DNA of 64,000 nt from Streptomyces sp. NRRL F-5126 (GTDB taxonomy: Bacteria > Actinomycetota > Actinomycetes > Streptomycetales > Streptomycetaceae). Where the stretch lies: the NCBI RefSeq assembly GCF_000721265.1, contig NZ_JOFZ01000004.1, positions 1 to 64,000 of the forward strand, written 5' to 3'. Below, piece by piece: positions 19,964 to 28,491 of the stretch (the first letter of the stretch is position 1; each line of letters begins with the position of its first letter). The position numbers and the translations under genes are program-made. The notes below the pieces were generated by a model. It did no database searches and was not told the DNA's origin. It worked only from the letters and a program-made list of their open reading frames with translations.

Positions 19964-20037
19964 CCGCATGCCCCCTGCGTATACGGTTTCCCCGGGGCAG
20001 GCCATCGGGTGTCCCCGGGCATCGACGGAGGAGACGC

Positions 20038-20706
20038 ATGGCACAGCAGCAGTGGACCGCTGTCGACGACTACTTCACCGAACACCTCGTCGGAGAGGAC
20101 GAGGCGCTCAGGGCGGCGCTGGACGCGAGCGCGAAGGCCGGAATGCCACCCATCAACGTGGCACCCAACCAGGGCAAGCTGCTTCAGCTCATCGCACAGC
20201 TGCACGGCGCACGGCGCATCCTGGAGATCGGCACTCTCGGCGGCTACAGCACCATCTGGCTCGCCAGGGCCCTGCCCGAGGGCGGCCGGCTCGTCACCCT
20301 GGAGGCCGACCCGCTGCACGCCGACGTCGCACGCGGCAACCTCGCCCACGCGGGCCTGGCCGACCGCACCGAGGTACGGCCCGGGCCGGCGCTGGACACG
20401 CTCGCCGCACTCCACGAGGAGGGCGCCGAGCCGTTCGACCTGGTCTTCATCGACGCCGACAAGCCCAACAACCCGCGCTACCTGGAGTGGGTACTCAAGC
20501 TCACCCGCCGCGGGAGCGTGATCATCGGCGACAACGTCGCACGCGGCGGGGCCGTCGCCGACGCCGACTCCGCGGACCCCTCCGTGCGTGGCATCCGCGC
20601 GTTCGTCGAGCTCGCGGGGGACGACCCGCGCCTGTCCGCCACCGCGGTGCAGACCGTCGGCACCAAGGGGCACGACGGGTTCCTGCTGGCACGCGTCATC
20701 GCGTGA
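20038..20706 (+). CDS. SAM-dependent O-methyltransferase (CCoAOMT family)
   Basis: A 222-residue class I methyltransferase. The SAM loop is LEIGTLGGYSTIWLA (about 61-75), followed by LEADPLHADVARGNL. DLVFIDADKPNN (about 135-146) supplies the metal-binding aspartates, and IIGDNV completes the site. Members methylate catechol-type hydroxyls with a divalent metal. ATG 20038 follows GGAGGAG. It is a single gene between a terminator and a tandem repeat, so its substrate is not indicated. Confidence 0.9.
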   Translation: MAQQQWTAVDDYFTEHLVGEDEALRAALDASAKAGMPPINVAPNQGKLLQLIAQLHGARRILEIGTLGGYSTIWLARALPEGGRLVTLEADPLHADVARGNLAHAGLADRTEVRPGPALDTLAALHEEGAEPFDLVFIDADKPNNPRYLEWVLKLTRRGSVIIGDNVARGGAVADADSADPSVRGIRAFVELAGDDPRLSATAVQTVGTKGHDGFLLARVIA

Positions 20707-20733
20707 CGCCCCTCGGGGGCCGTACTACGCGAC

Positions 20734-20817
20734 CTCCTTCGCAAGGATGACTTCCCGCCCCGGCCCGCCCACCCGCTCCTTCGCAAGGATGACTTCCCGC
20801 CCCGGCCCGCCCACCCG
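20734..20817. repeat. Perfect 42-bp tandem duplication
   Basis: The unit starts CTCCTTCGCAAGGATGACTT and ends GCCCACCCG. Copies 20734-20775 and 20776-20817 are identical. Each holds the inverted repeat TCCTTcgcAAGGA. The array lies between the O-methyltransferase stop and the Clp-like gene. Confidence 0.95.
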
Positions 20818-20883
20818 CTGACGGACGTGCGGATGGACCCCTCCGGGGATGTTTTCGCGCCACGGAGATGGTGTGGTGGCAGT

Positions 20884-21474
20884 GTGCTACCTCCCAGCCC
20901 CCGGGTGCCCGAAGCGCCCGCCGCCCTCCGTGCCGATCTCGATGCCCGCCTGACGGTGGAACTGGCGTCGGTGGTCTCCGGCGCGCGCAGGCGGGCCCAC
21001 CGGGACGGCGACGGGCAGATCGACACCGCGCACCTGCTGCACTCGCTGATCGAGTCCGACCCGGAGGTCCGCGACGCGTTCGCGAGCGGGCCGCAGGTCG
21101 CCCGGGTCCTCGGCTACCTCGTGCAGCGGAGCATCGGCTACGGGCTGCGCTGGCAGGGCACCGTCGAGGACTCGGGTGCGGTGCCGGTCGTGGTGCCCGG
21201 CGCGCCGGCCGGCTGGTCGCCGCCCGCCCTCACCGCCATGGAGCGTGCGCTCGACCGCGCGGCGCGCCGCGGCGCGAAGGCGGCGAGCGGCACGGACCTG
21301 CTGGTGGCTCTCGCCGCCGACCCGGAGTGCCGCGCGGTGGAAGTGCTCACCCGCGCCGGGACCGACGCGGCCGAACTCGCCGCCCGGCTCGGCCGGGCCG
21401 CGGCGCAGGATGCGTACGCCGACGACGGAGCGGACACCGGGGAGCGGCCGCCGTTCGGACAGGAGCCACCGTAA
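20884..21474 (+). CDS. Clp N-terminal domain protein
   Basis: About 196 residues containing two helical Clp repeat-like halves, with the stretches DGDGQIDTAHLLHSLIE and GAKAASGTDLLVALAADPE typical of Clp N-domains. There is no AAA+ ATPase module, so it may be a substrate adaptor or an independent binding protein. The start is uncertain: GTG 20884 (VLPPSPRVPEAP) is chosen from family memory, while ATG 20833 or GTG 20827 are possible in-frame starts. It begins shortly after the 42-bp duplication. Confidence 0.72.
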   Translation: MLPPSPRVPEAPAALRADLDARLTVELASVVSGARRRAHRDGDGQIDTAHLLHSLIESDPEVRDAFASGPQVARVLGYLVQRSIGYGLRWQGTVEDSGAVPVVVPGAPAGWSPPALTAMERALDRAARRGAKAASGTDLLVALAADPECRAVEVLTRAGTDAAELAARLGRAAAQDAYADDGADTGERPPFGQEPP

Positions 21475-21508
21475 CGACGCTCCTGACCCCGGCTGTCATG
21501 ATGGCGCC

Positions 21509-22561
21509 ATGCGTGTCACCCAGAACCCCACCGCCAGGGGTACGAGCCTCGGCCTGGCGCTGGTCTCGGCCCTCGCGTTCGGCGGTTCCGGCGTGGCGGC
21601 CAAGCCGCTGATCGAGGCGGGCCTCGATCCGCTGCACGTCGTGTGGCTGCGCGTCGCGGGCGCGGCCCTGGTGATGTCCCCCGTGGCCTGGCGCCATCGG
21701 GCGCTGGCACGGCGCAGGCCCGCGCTCCTCGCGGGATTCGGGCTCTTCGCGGTCGCGGGTGTGCAGGCGTGCTACTTCGCCGCGCTCTCCCGCATCCCCG
21801 TGGGTGTCGCCCTGCTCGTCGAGTACCTGGCGCCCGCGCTGGTGCTGCTCTGGGTCAGGTTCGTCCAGCGGCGCCCCGTGACGCGGGCCGCGGCGCTCGG
21901 CGTGGTGCTCGCGGCGGCGGGGCTCACATGCGTGGTGGAGGTGTGGGCCGGGCTGCGCCTCGACCCGCTTGGACTGCTGCTCGCGCTCGGCGCCGCCTGC
22001 TGCCAGGTCGCGTACTTCGTGCTGTCGGACCATGGCAGCGAGGGGGACGACGCGGCCGACCCGCTGGGCGTCATCGCGTACGGCCTGCTGTGCGGCGCGC
22101 TGGTGCTGACGGCGGTGGCGCGGCCGTGGCGGATGCGGTGGTCGGTGCTCGGCGGGAGCGCCGGCATGGACGGCACCCGGGTGCCGTCCGTCCTCCTGCT
22201 CGGCTGGATCGTGCTGGTCGCCACCGTTCTCGCGTACATGACCGGCGTGGTCGCGGTGCGCAGGCTCTCGCCGCAGGTGGCCGGGGTGGTGGCGTGCCTT
22301 GAGGCGGTGGTCGCGACCGTGCTGGCGTGGGTACTGCTCGGCGAGCACCTGTCGTTGCCGCAGCTCGCCGGCGGGTTCGTGGTGCTCGTGGGCGCGTTCG
22401 TCGCGCAGTCGAGCACGCCGGGCAAGGCGTCAGGGGCCGAGGTGGCGCGGGGCGCGGGCCCGGTGGCCGAAGGGGCCGAAGGGGCCGAAGCGCACGGCGG
22501 CGGTGCGGAAGGACCGGCCGCGCCGGTGGAGCGGTTGTCCGGCGGCGGACACGGAACGTAG
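21509..22561 (+). CDS. EamA (DMT) family transporter
   Basis: A 350-residue membrane protein with ten predicted helices in two EamA repeats. The family signatures SALAFGGSGVAAKPL and ALVLLWVRF are visible, and the second repeat ends LGEHLSLPQLAGG. A polar Gly/Ala/Glu-rich tail of about 45 residues follows. Such transporters export amino acids or small metabolites; the substrate is unknown. ATG 21509 has no strong ribosome site. A second EamA gene follows after 160 bases. Confidence 0.87.
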   Translation: MRVTQNPTARGTSLGLALVSALAFGGSGVAAKPLIEAGLDPLHVVWLRVAGAALVMSPVAWRHRALARRRPALLAGFGLFAVAGVQACYFAALSRIPVGVALLVEYLAPALVLLWVRFVQRRPVTRAAALGVVLAAAGLTCVVEVWAGLRLDPLGLLLALGAACCQVAYFVLSDHGSEGDDAADPLGVIAYGLLCGALVLTAVARPWRMRWSVLGGSAGMDGTRVPSVLLLGWIVLVATVLAYMTGVVAVRRLSPQVAGVVACLEAVVATVLAWVLLGEHLSLPQLAGGFVVLVGAFVAQSSTPGKASGAEVARGAGPVAEGAEGAEAHGGGAEGPAAPVERLSGGGHGT

Positions 22562-22721
22562 GCTGCCGGCCATGCATTCGACCGTGCTGCCGCCGCCCGC
22601 CGCCTGACGCGGGCGGAACACACCGACGAGGAGACGGCCCGGGCGCGACCCGGGCGGTTCGTCGCTGCCCGCGTACCGGAGCAAGCGACCGATCACCGCT
22701 CTTCGTCCACGGAGTCCACAC

Positions 22722-23789
22722 GTGTCGAGTTCACCCTCCGTCTCTCCCGCCACGCCTTCGGCGTCCTCGCTCTCCCTATCCGCGTCTGCCGCACCCTCGT
22801 CCGCGTCCACCGGACGCGGCCTGCTGTTCCTGACCGTCGCCGGCCTGGCGTGGGGCACCGCGGGCGCGGCCGGCACGCTCGTCTACCGCGTCAGCGACCT
22901 CGGGCCCATCGCCCTGTCGTTCTGGCGGTGCGCGGGCGGCCTCCTACTGCTGCTCGCGGCGCTCGCACTGCGCGGACGCGGCCGGGCACGAGGCGGCGAG
23001 GGCCCGGGCGGCACCGGGTCCGCCCGCGTGCCCGCCGAACCCTGGCGGCGCAAGGCGCTGCGCATCGCCGGATCGGGCGCCGCCTTCACCGTCTTCCAGA
23101 CCGCGTACTTCGCGTCCGTACGGTCGACAGGGCTCGCCGTCGGGACCGTGGTCACGCTGGGCGCCGGGCCCGTGTTCATCGCGCTCGGCGCGCGCACCCT
23201 GATGGGGGAGCGGCTCGGCGCGGGCGGCCTGTCGGCCGTGGTGGGCGCGCTCGCCGGTCTCGGCGTGCTGACCCTGGGCGGCGGGAGCGGCGGTTCTGCC
23301 GCGGTCCGGCCCGCCGGGGTGGCACTCGCCGTGCTCTCCGCAGCCGCGTACGCGGCGATGACGCTGCTGACCCGGTGGCTCGGCCGTGGTGGCGAGCGGT
23401 CGGACGTGCTCGCCACCACGGCCTGGGCCTGCGGAATCGGCGTGGCGGCGCTGCTGCCGCTCGCGCTCGTGACCGGGGGCGGGCTGCTGCCCCACACCCA
23501 GCGGCTTCCCGAGGTGGTCTGGCTGCTGGTGTACGTGGCGGCCGTGCCGACCGCGCTCGCCTACGCGCTGTACTTCACGGGCGCGGCCGTGGTGCGCGCC
23601 GCGACCGTATCCGTGATCATGCTGCTCGAACCGGTGAGTGCCGCGGTGATCGCCGTGTGGCTGCTGGGCGAGCGGCTGACGGGCGCGACGGTGGCCGGAA
23701 CGCTGCTACTGCTTGCCGCGGTGGTGGGACTGGCGGGCGCGGAGGCCCGCGCCTCGCGCCTGCGGCGCCGCAGCGCGCCCACCGCGTGA
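22722..23789 (+). CDS. EamA (DMT) family transporter (second copy)
   Basis: A 355-residue ten-helix transporter. A Ser/Pro/Ala-rich cytoplasmic leader (about 1-30) precedes [19 protein letters not shown]. The second repeat begins near residue 195 ([18 protein letters not shown]) and ends with the [13 protein letters not shown] stretch. It is not a close paralogue of the preceding EamA protein by eye. GTG 22722 follows GGAG. Substrate unknown. Confidence 0.87.
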   Translation: MSSSPSVSPATPSASSLSLSASAAPSSASTGRGLLFLTVAGLAWGTAGAAGTLVYRVSDLGPIALSFWRCAGGLLLLLAALALRGRGRARGGEGPGGTGSARVPAEPWRRKALRIAGSGAAFTVFQTAYFASVRSTGLAVGTVVTLGAGPVFIALGARTLMGERLGAGGLSAVVGALAGLGVLTLGGGSGGSAAVRPAGVALAVLSAAAYAAMTLLTRWLGRGGERSDVLATTAWACGIGVAALLPLALVTGGGLLPHTQRLPEVVWLLVYVAAVPTALAYALYFTGAAVVRAATVSVIMLLEPVSAAVIAVWLLGERLTGATVAGTLLLLAAVVGLAGAEARASRLRRRSAPTA

Positions 23790-23861
23790 CGGCAGGTCGG
23801 CTCGGGGGCGCGGCGACCGGCCGCACCGCCGAGCCGTCCGGTAGCGCCGTGGCACCGCGCG

Positions 23862-24518
23862 TCAGGGCCGCGTGTCGAGCCGAGCCCGGTGGCGGGTGTG
23901 GTGGGCGAGGGCCTCCGCGTCGTGTGCCGCGCCCCTCGCCCGCAGGCCCGCCGCCGTGCGCTCCTTGACGTCCTCCGGCTTGTGCGCCGCGTACTTGAAC
24001 TTGGCGCGCACCGCGCTCACTTCGAGGTGCAGCACCCTGATGCCGGGCAGCATCCTGCCGAAGGGCGGCTCGCCCGCCCGCACCGGCTCCGAGACGCCCT
24101 CGCCCTGGAAGTGGGTGACCTGGCGGTCCAGCAGTGCCGCCTTCTCCTGCGCGTCGTCCACCACCCGCGCCTCGCACGTCAGCTGGACCGCCGTGTAGAA
24201 GCTCGTCGGCACGCCGTGTTCCGGCGGGGTGCCGTCGGGCGCCTGCCAGGGGCCCGGCACGAACACGTAGTCGTCGACCACGCTCAGCAGCACCGTCGGC
24301 CGCGCCTGGACCGCGGGCCACAGCGGGTTGGGCCTGGCCAGGTGCGTGATCACCTCGCCGTGCGCGCCCGCCGCCGGGTCGTAGGCGAAGTGCAGCGGCT
24401 GGACGAACGGCGGCTCGCCCGGGGCGCCGTTGACGGCGAGCTCCCCGAAGTCGTGTTCCGCGAGCCACTCGCGCCAGACGCGGTCCTCGGGCGGCTCGTC
24501 CCAGGGGTGGATCAGCAT
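23862..24518 (-). CDS. FMN-binding split-barrel protein (PaiB-like)
   Basis: A 218-residue protein of the FMN-binding negative regulator/PaiB type. It starts MLIHPWDEP and has FVQPLHFAYD, HLARPNPLW and LLSVVDDYVFVPGPW, which form the flavin pocket in this family. A C-terminal helix FKYAAHKPEDVKERTAAGL is also conserved. Its ATG overlaps the TGA of the gene upstream (TGATG), so the two split-barrel genes are one leftward operon under a divergent MocR regulator. Confidence 0.85.
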   Translation of the reverse strand: MLIHPWDEPPEDRVWREWLAEHDFGELAVNGAPGEPPFVQPLHFAYDPAAGAHGEVITHLARPNPLWPAVQARPTVLLSVVDDYVFVPGPWQAPDGTPPEHGVPTSFYTAVQLTCEARVVDDAQEKAALLDRQVTHFQGEGVSEPVRAGEPPFGRMLPGIRVLHLEVSAVRAKFKYAAHKPEDVKERTAAGLRARGAAHDAEALAHHTRHRARLDTRP

Positions 24519-25228
24519 CAGGCGCCCATCCCCTTCAGGTAGCCGGGCAGCTGCACGGCCGCGTCCAGGTCGTCCGCCGGGACGGGCGTCCCGTACCGCT
24601 GCGTGACGGGGACGACGCCCGTCCAGTACGGCAGGCCGATGTCCTCGGGCTCGTCGTTCGGCCCGCCCGTGCGTATCTTCGCGGAGACCTCCTCCAGGTC
24701 GAGGCCGATGACCGCCGTCGCCGCGAGCTCCTTGTCGTTCGCCGGACGCGAGTCAGCCGCGCGGCCCGGCACGACGTGGTCGACGATCGCGTCGAGCGCG
24801 GCCCGCCGCTCCGCCTCGTCGTGGACCTGGCGGGCGACGCCGTGCACCACGACCGAGTGGTAGTTGATCGAGTGGTGGAAGGCGGAACGCGCGAGGACCA
24901 GGCCGTCGATCCTGGTGACGGTCAGGCAGACCGGCAGGCCCGCGTCCTGCTGCGCGTCCTCGCCGCCCACCGAGGCCGCGCGCAGGGGGCGCGAGCCCGT
25001 CGAGCCGTGCACGTAGAGGCGCTCGCCGACCCTCGCGTAAAGCGTCGGCAGGACCACGGGTGCGCCGTCCCTGACGAATCCCAGATGGCACACGTACGCC
25101 TCGTCGAGCAGGCGGTGCACCAGTTCCCTGTCGTAGCTCGCCCGCTCCTTCGAGCGCGTCGGGACGGTACGTGCGGTCGGCGGGTATCCGGTCGGGCGGG
25201 GGTCGGCCACGGTGTCCGCGTCCGGCAT
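24518..25228 (-). CDS. Pyridoxamine 5'-phosphate oxidase family protein
   Basis: A 236-residue flavin split-barrel protein. The stretches YVCHLGFVRDGAPVVLPTLYAR and LYVHGSTGSR are the flavin-binding strands; FHHSINYHSVVVHG follows. Homologues are often annotated as PNPOx-like proteins or nitroreductase-like proteins; activity is not assured. ATG 25228 is preferred over the ATG at 25240 because GGAGG lies exactly 5 bases upstream of it. It is divergent from the MocR gene with a palindrome between them. Confidence 0.85.
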   Translation of the reverse strand: MPDADTVADPRPTGYPPTARTVPTRSKERASYDRELVHRLLDEAYVCHLGFVRDGAPVVLPTLYARVGERLYVHGSTGSRPLRAASVGGEDAQQDAGLPVCLTVTRIDGLVLARSAFHHSINYHSVVVHGVARQVHDEAERRAALDAIVDHVVPGRAADSRPANDKELAATAVIGLDLEEVSAKIRTGGPNDEPEDIGLPYWTGVVPVTQRYGTPVPADDLDAAVQLPGYLKGMGA

Positions 25229-25240
25229 TGCGTCCTCCAT

Positions 25241-25263
25241 TGCACTAGTGCATAATCTGCTTT
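25241..25263. promoter_or_regulatory. Palindromic operator and -10 box of the MocR gene
   Basis: TGCACTAGTGCA (25241-25252) is a perfect 12-bp palindrome in the divergent gap. TAATCT (25253-25258) follows and sits 5 bases before the GTG at 25264, so the MocR mRNA is probably leaderless and the operator lies just upstream of its -10. The half-site GTGC recurs at 25264. Confidence 0.65.
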
Positions 25264-26598
25264 GTGCTAGGAGAATACCCAATCGAAGGCCGTCGCGCAG
25301 TAGAAATCGCGGCCAGCGTGGAGCGCTCAGTGGCGTCCGGCGGCCTCGCCGCCGGCGAACTTCTTCCGCCCATGCGGGACTTGGCGGCACGCCTCGGCGT
25401 GAATCCGAATACCGTCGCCGCGGCCTACCGCACGCTGCGGGAGCGCGGCGTCATCGAGACCGCGGGGCGCCGCGGCAGCCGTGTCCGCGACAGGCCGGCC
25501 AGCACGTCCCGCGGCTCGCTCGGGGTGGACGTGCCGCCGGGCGCGCGAGGCCTGGCCGACGGCAACCCCGACACCGCCCTGCTGCCCCCGCTGCACGACG
25601 CGCTGGCCGCGGCCGCGCGCGGCAACGCCGAGCACCCGCGCCTCTACGGGCGCAGCTCGGCCATCGACCCCGGCCTCGCACGCCTGGCCCGCGCGGGGTT
25701 CGACGCGGACGGAGTCCCCGCGGGGCCCACGGGCGTCGCCTCCGGCTCCCTCGACGTGATCGAGCGGGTGCTCGCCGCACACCTCAAGCCCGGCGACACG
25801 GTGGCGGTCGAGGACCCCGGCTGGGGCAGCCTCCTCGACCTCGTACCCGCGCTCGGCCTGCGGCCGCTGCCGGTGGGCGTGGACGACGCGGGCCCGCTGA
25901 CCGCCGACATGGCGCATGCCCTCGCGGCCGGCGCGCGCGCCGTCGTCGTCACCGACCGCGCGCAGAACCCGACGGGCGCCGCCGTGACCGAGGCGCGCGC
26001 CGCCGAGCTGCGCGCCCTCCTCGCGAGCAGGCCCGACGTGCTGCTCATCGAGGACGACCACGGCCACGCCATCGTCGACCTGCCGCTGCACCCGCTCGCC
26101 GGGAGCACCGCCCACTGGGCGCTGGTGCGCTCCGTCGCCAAGGCGTACGGACCCGATCTGCGCCTGGCCGTCTTCACCGGCGACGAACTCACCGTCGACC
26201 GCGTGATGGGGCGCCAGCGCCTCGGGCCCGGCTGGGTCAGCGGCCTGCTCCAGCGCGCCGTGGTGGAGCTGTGGGAGTCGGCCGCCGTGGACGTGCCGGC
26301 GGTCGCCGCCGCCTACGGCAGGCGCCGCGACGCGCTGGTGCGCGCCCTGGCGGCGCGCGGCGTCGCGGCGCACGGGCGCAGCGGGATGAACGTGTGGGTG
26401 CCGGTGTCCGACGAGACGGGTGCGGTGGCGCGGCTGCTGCACGCGGGGCTCGTCGTCGCGCCCGGCGCGCGCTTTCGCATCGCGGCGCCGCAGGGCCTGA
26501 GGATCACGGTGTCCACCCTCACGGCCGCCGACATCGAGCCCGTCGCCGACACGGTGGCGGCGGCCGTGAGCCCCGCGCCCGCCCGCAGCTTCGGCTGA
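25264..26598 (+). CDS. MocR/PdxR-type regulator (GntR plus aminotransferase fold)
   Basis: A 444-residue regulator. The GntR winged helix (about 10-75) contains LPPMRDLAARLGVNPNTVAAAYRTL. The rest is a fold-type I aminotransferase domain with DRAQNPTGAA (about 231-240), EDDHGH (about 263-268) and the pyridoxal-phosphate lysine at 293 in SVAKAYGPDLR. Such regulators sense PLP and often control vitamin B6 genes; here two flavin split-barrel genes are divergent. GTG 25264 has no Shine-Dalgarno sequence and a close -10 box. Confidence 0.9.
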   Translation: MLGEYPIEGRRAVEIAASVERSVASGGLAAGELLPPMRDLAARLGVNPNTVAAAYRTLRERGVIETAGRRGSRVRDRPASTSRGSLGVDVPPGARGLADGNPDTALLPPLHDALAAAARGNAEHPRLYGRSSAIDPGLARLARAGFDADGVPAGPTGVASGSLDVIERVLAAHLKPGDTVAVEDPGWGSLLDLVPALGLRPLPVGVDDAGPLTADMAHALAAGARAVVVTDRAQNPTGAAVTEARAAELRALLASRPDVLLIEDDHGHAIVDLPLHPLAGSTAHWALVRSVAKAYGPDLRLAVFTGDELTVDRVMGRQRLGPGWVSGLLQRAVVELWESAAVDVPAVAAAYGRRRDALVRALAARGVAAHGRSGMNVWVPVSDETGAVARLLHAGLVVAPGARFRIAAPQGLRITVSTLTAADIEPVADTVAAAVSPAPARSFG

Positions 26599-26629
26599 CG
26601 CGGCGCGGCGCGGGGGCAGGCGGCGCGGC

Positions 26630-27124
26630 TCAGGCCAGCGAGATCGAGCCGCCCGAGACCTTGATCTGCTCCGGCGGCAGCGGGCTGGGAGCCGGGCCGC
26701 CCTTCACACTGCCGTCCGCGATGCTGTATTCGCTGCCGTGGCAGGGGCACTTGATGAGGCCGTCGCTGATCGACGCCACCGTGCAGCCCTGGTGCGTGCA
26801 GACCGCGGAGAACGCCTTGAACTCGTTCGCCTTCGGCTGGGTCACGACGACCTTCCGGTCGGCGAAGATCTTGCCGCCGCCCTCCGGGATGTCCGCCGTC
26901 TTCGAGAGCACGTCGTCCCCGCCCGACGCCTTGTCCGACGGCCCGGAGGAGCCGGAGCCCGATCCGGGCGCGGAACCACCGGCGTCGGCGGGACCGCTCG
27001 CGCTGCTCGAACCGCTCGAACCGCCGCCGCATGCGACGAGTGCCGCGCCGAGTCCCGCCGTTCCCGCCGCGGCGACCACGGTCCTGCGTGTCACGCCGCC
27101 TGCGGCTGTGTGCGTACCCGTCAT
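26630..27124 (-). CDS. Exported Rieske [2Fe-2S] protein
   Basis: A 164-residue protein with a twin-arginine signal (TRRTVVAAAGTAGLGAALVAC) ending in a cysteine that may be lipidated at residue 32 or so. A Ser/Gly-rich linker follows. The Rieske cluster motifs CTHQGC and CPCHGSEY (about 109-130) supply two Cys and two His ligands. It is a small soluble-type Rieske domain common in actinobacteria; its redox partner is unknown. Convergent with the MocR gene. Confidence 0.88.
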   Translation of the reverse strand: MTGTHTAAGGVTRRTVVAAAGTAGLGAALVACGGGSSGSSSASGPADAGGSAPGSGSGSSGPSDKASGGDDVLSKTADIPEGGGKIFADRKVVVTQPKANEFKAFSAVCTHQGCTVASISDGLIKCPCHGSEYSIADGSVKGGPAPSPLPPEQIKVSGGSISLA

Positions 27125-27233
27125 GGTGGTGCTCCCCTTCGCGTGGCGAATGCGGCCGGCGCGGTCGCGGCCGGGCCACCCGTTGGTACGGGGCCCGGCC
27201 GCGCCGCGTTCACCGGGGAGCGAAAGATCACGG

Positions 27234-28355
27234 TCAGGAGGCGGCGATGCCCTCGCCGCCGACCGCGTTCGGCACCGTCACCGAGCCGACGTCCGTGAGC
27301 GAGCCGTCCGCGTGGACGCGGAAGCCGGTCACGCTGCCCGTGGTGCCGACCTGGGCGTAGAGGAACGTGCCGTCGGAGCTGACCGCGAGGTCGACGGTGC
27401 CCGCGCCCGAGGGGGTGTCCCCGATGTGCGTCAAACGCCCGTGGCGCTGCGCGAAGCCTGAGATGGTGCCGCTGGCCGCGTTGCCGGTGTAGAAGAAGCG
27501 GCCGTCCCTGACCACCCAGCAGGTGGCCTGCTGGCCGGTCGCGGCCTCGTCCACCTTCGTCAGCGAGCCGCCTCGCCGCACGGCGAAGGTGTCCAGCGAG
27601 TTCGCGGACGCGTCCGCGACCACCGCCCGGCCCTCGGCGTCGAAGGTGAGCGCGAACGGCGCGCCGCCCGAGGGCAGGACCGTCGACGTCGGCCTGGCCG
27701 ACATCCCGAGCAGGCCGACGCGGAAGACGGCCAGCGTGTTGTTCGCCTTGCCCGCGACCACGATCTTCGAGCCGTCGGGCGTGAACGACACCTGGCCGGG
27801 CGTGCCATCACCCTTGATCCCCAGGTCGCGGTGGAGGGACGGCACGCGCACGAGGCGGCCACCGATGTTCAGGTAGCCCTGCACGGACCCGCCGTCCAGC
27901 GCGTTGAGCACGTACACGCTGCCGCCGTGCACGGTCACGCTCACGGGGAAGGAGCCCCCGGTGGACACGGTCTGCTCGCGCACCAGCCGGTCGCCGCGCA
28001 CGGCGAACACGGTGAGCGTGTCGCTGCCCGCGTTGACGGCGTACAGGCGCCGGTGGGCCTTGTCGTACGCGAGGGAGCCCTGCGACGCGAGGTGGTCGGG
28101 CCCGGTGCCCTCCTCCTGGCCGCCGAGGCCGCCCGTCGCGTAGGTGCCCGCCCTCGTCAGCGATCCGTCGCCGGCCCGGTCGTAGGTGACGACGGCGTTG
28201 CCCTTGACGTCGTCGTTCTGCACGAACACCACACCGTGCGCGGCGGGGGCAGTGTGGTGGGGCGTGTGCGCGGATGCGGGTGCCGCGAAGAGGGCCACGG
28301 ACGCCAGAGCGGCGGCGGAGGCACCGGCCAGCACCGCGGCAGGCTGCTTTCTCAT
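27234..28355 (-). CDS. Secreted lactonase-like beta-propeller protein
   Basis: A 373-residue exported protein. A Sec-type signal peptide ends near residue 33 (ALFAAPASAH). The rest is repeated blades with recurring motifs such as DKAHRRLYAVNAGSDTLTVF, FTPDGSKIVVAGKANNTLAVF and VSSDGTFLYAQ, as in the YVTN/6-phosphogluconolactonase superfamily. Extracellular location argues against a sugar-phosphate role. ATG 28355 follows GAGGAA. It lies downstream of the phzE gene on the same strand and is probably outside the biosynthetic cluster. Confidence 0.83.
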   Translation of the reverse strand: MRKQPAAVLAGASAAALASVALFAAPASAHTPHHTAPAAHGVVFVQNDDVKGNAVVTYDRAGDGSLTRAGTYATGGLGGQEEGTGPDHLASQGSLAYDKAHRRLYAVNAGSDTLTVFAVRGDRLVREQTVSTGGSFPVSVTVHGGSVYVLNALDGGSVQGYLNIGGRLVRVPSLHRDLGIKGDGTPGQVSFTPDGSKIVVAGKANNTLAVFRVGLLGMSARPTSTVLPSGGAPFALTFDAEGRAVVADASANSLDTFAVRRGGSLTKVDEAATGQQATCWVVRDGRFFYTGNAASGTISGFAQRHGRLTHIGDTPSGAGTVDLAVSSDGTFLYAQVGTTGSVTGFRVHADGSLTDVGSVTVPNAVGGEGIAAS

Positions 28356-28491
28356 GAAGTGATTCCTCGAAGCGAGAGCGACGGCACCGGTGACCCGGGC
28401 CGTACAGGGCCTGCTTGGCCCCGTCGGACCTTTCGTGTCGCCCCGTCCCGCGTGCTTACCCCGAACGGGTCTTACGGATGTCTGACGCGCT

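Noticed and set aside
20734..20817. CRISPR array
   Set aside because: There are only two units, directly joined without spacers, and no cas genes.
27234..28355. Beta-propeller protein as a member of the biosynthetic cluster
   Set aside because: It follows phzE on the same strand, but after a 136-base gap, and secreted propellers are common in Streptomyces. It could still be a hitchhiker of the cluster, but nothing supports a role.
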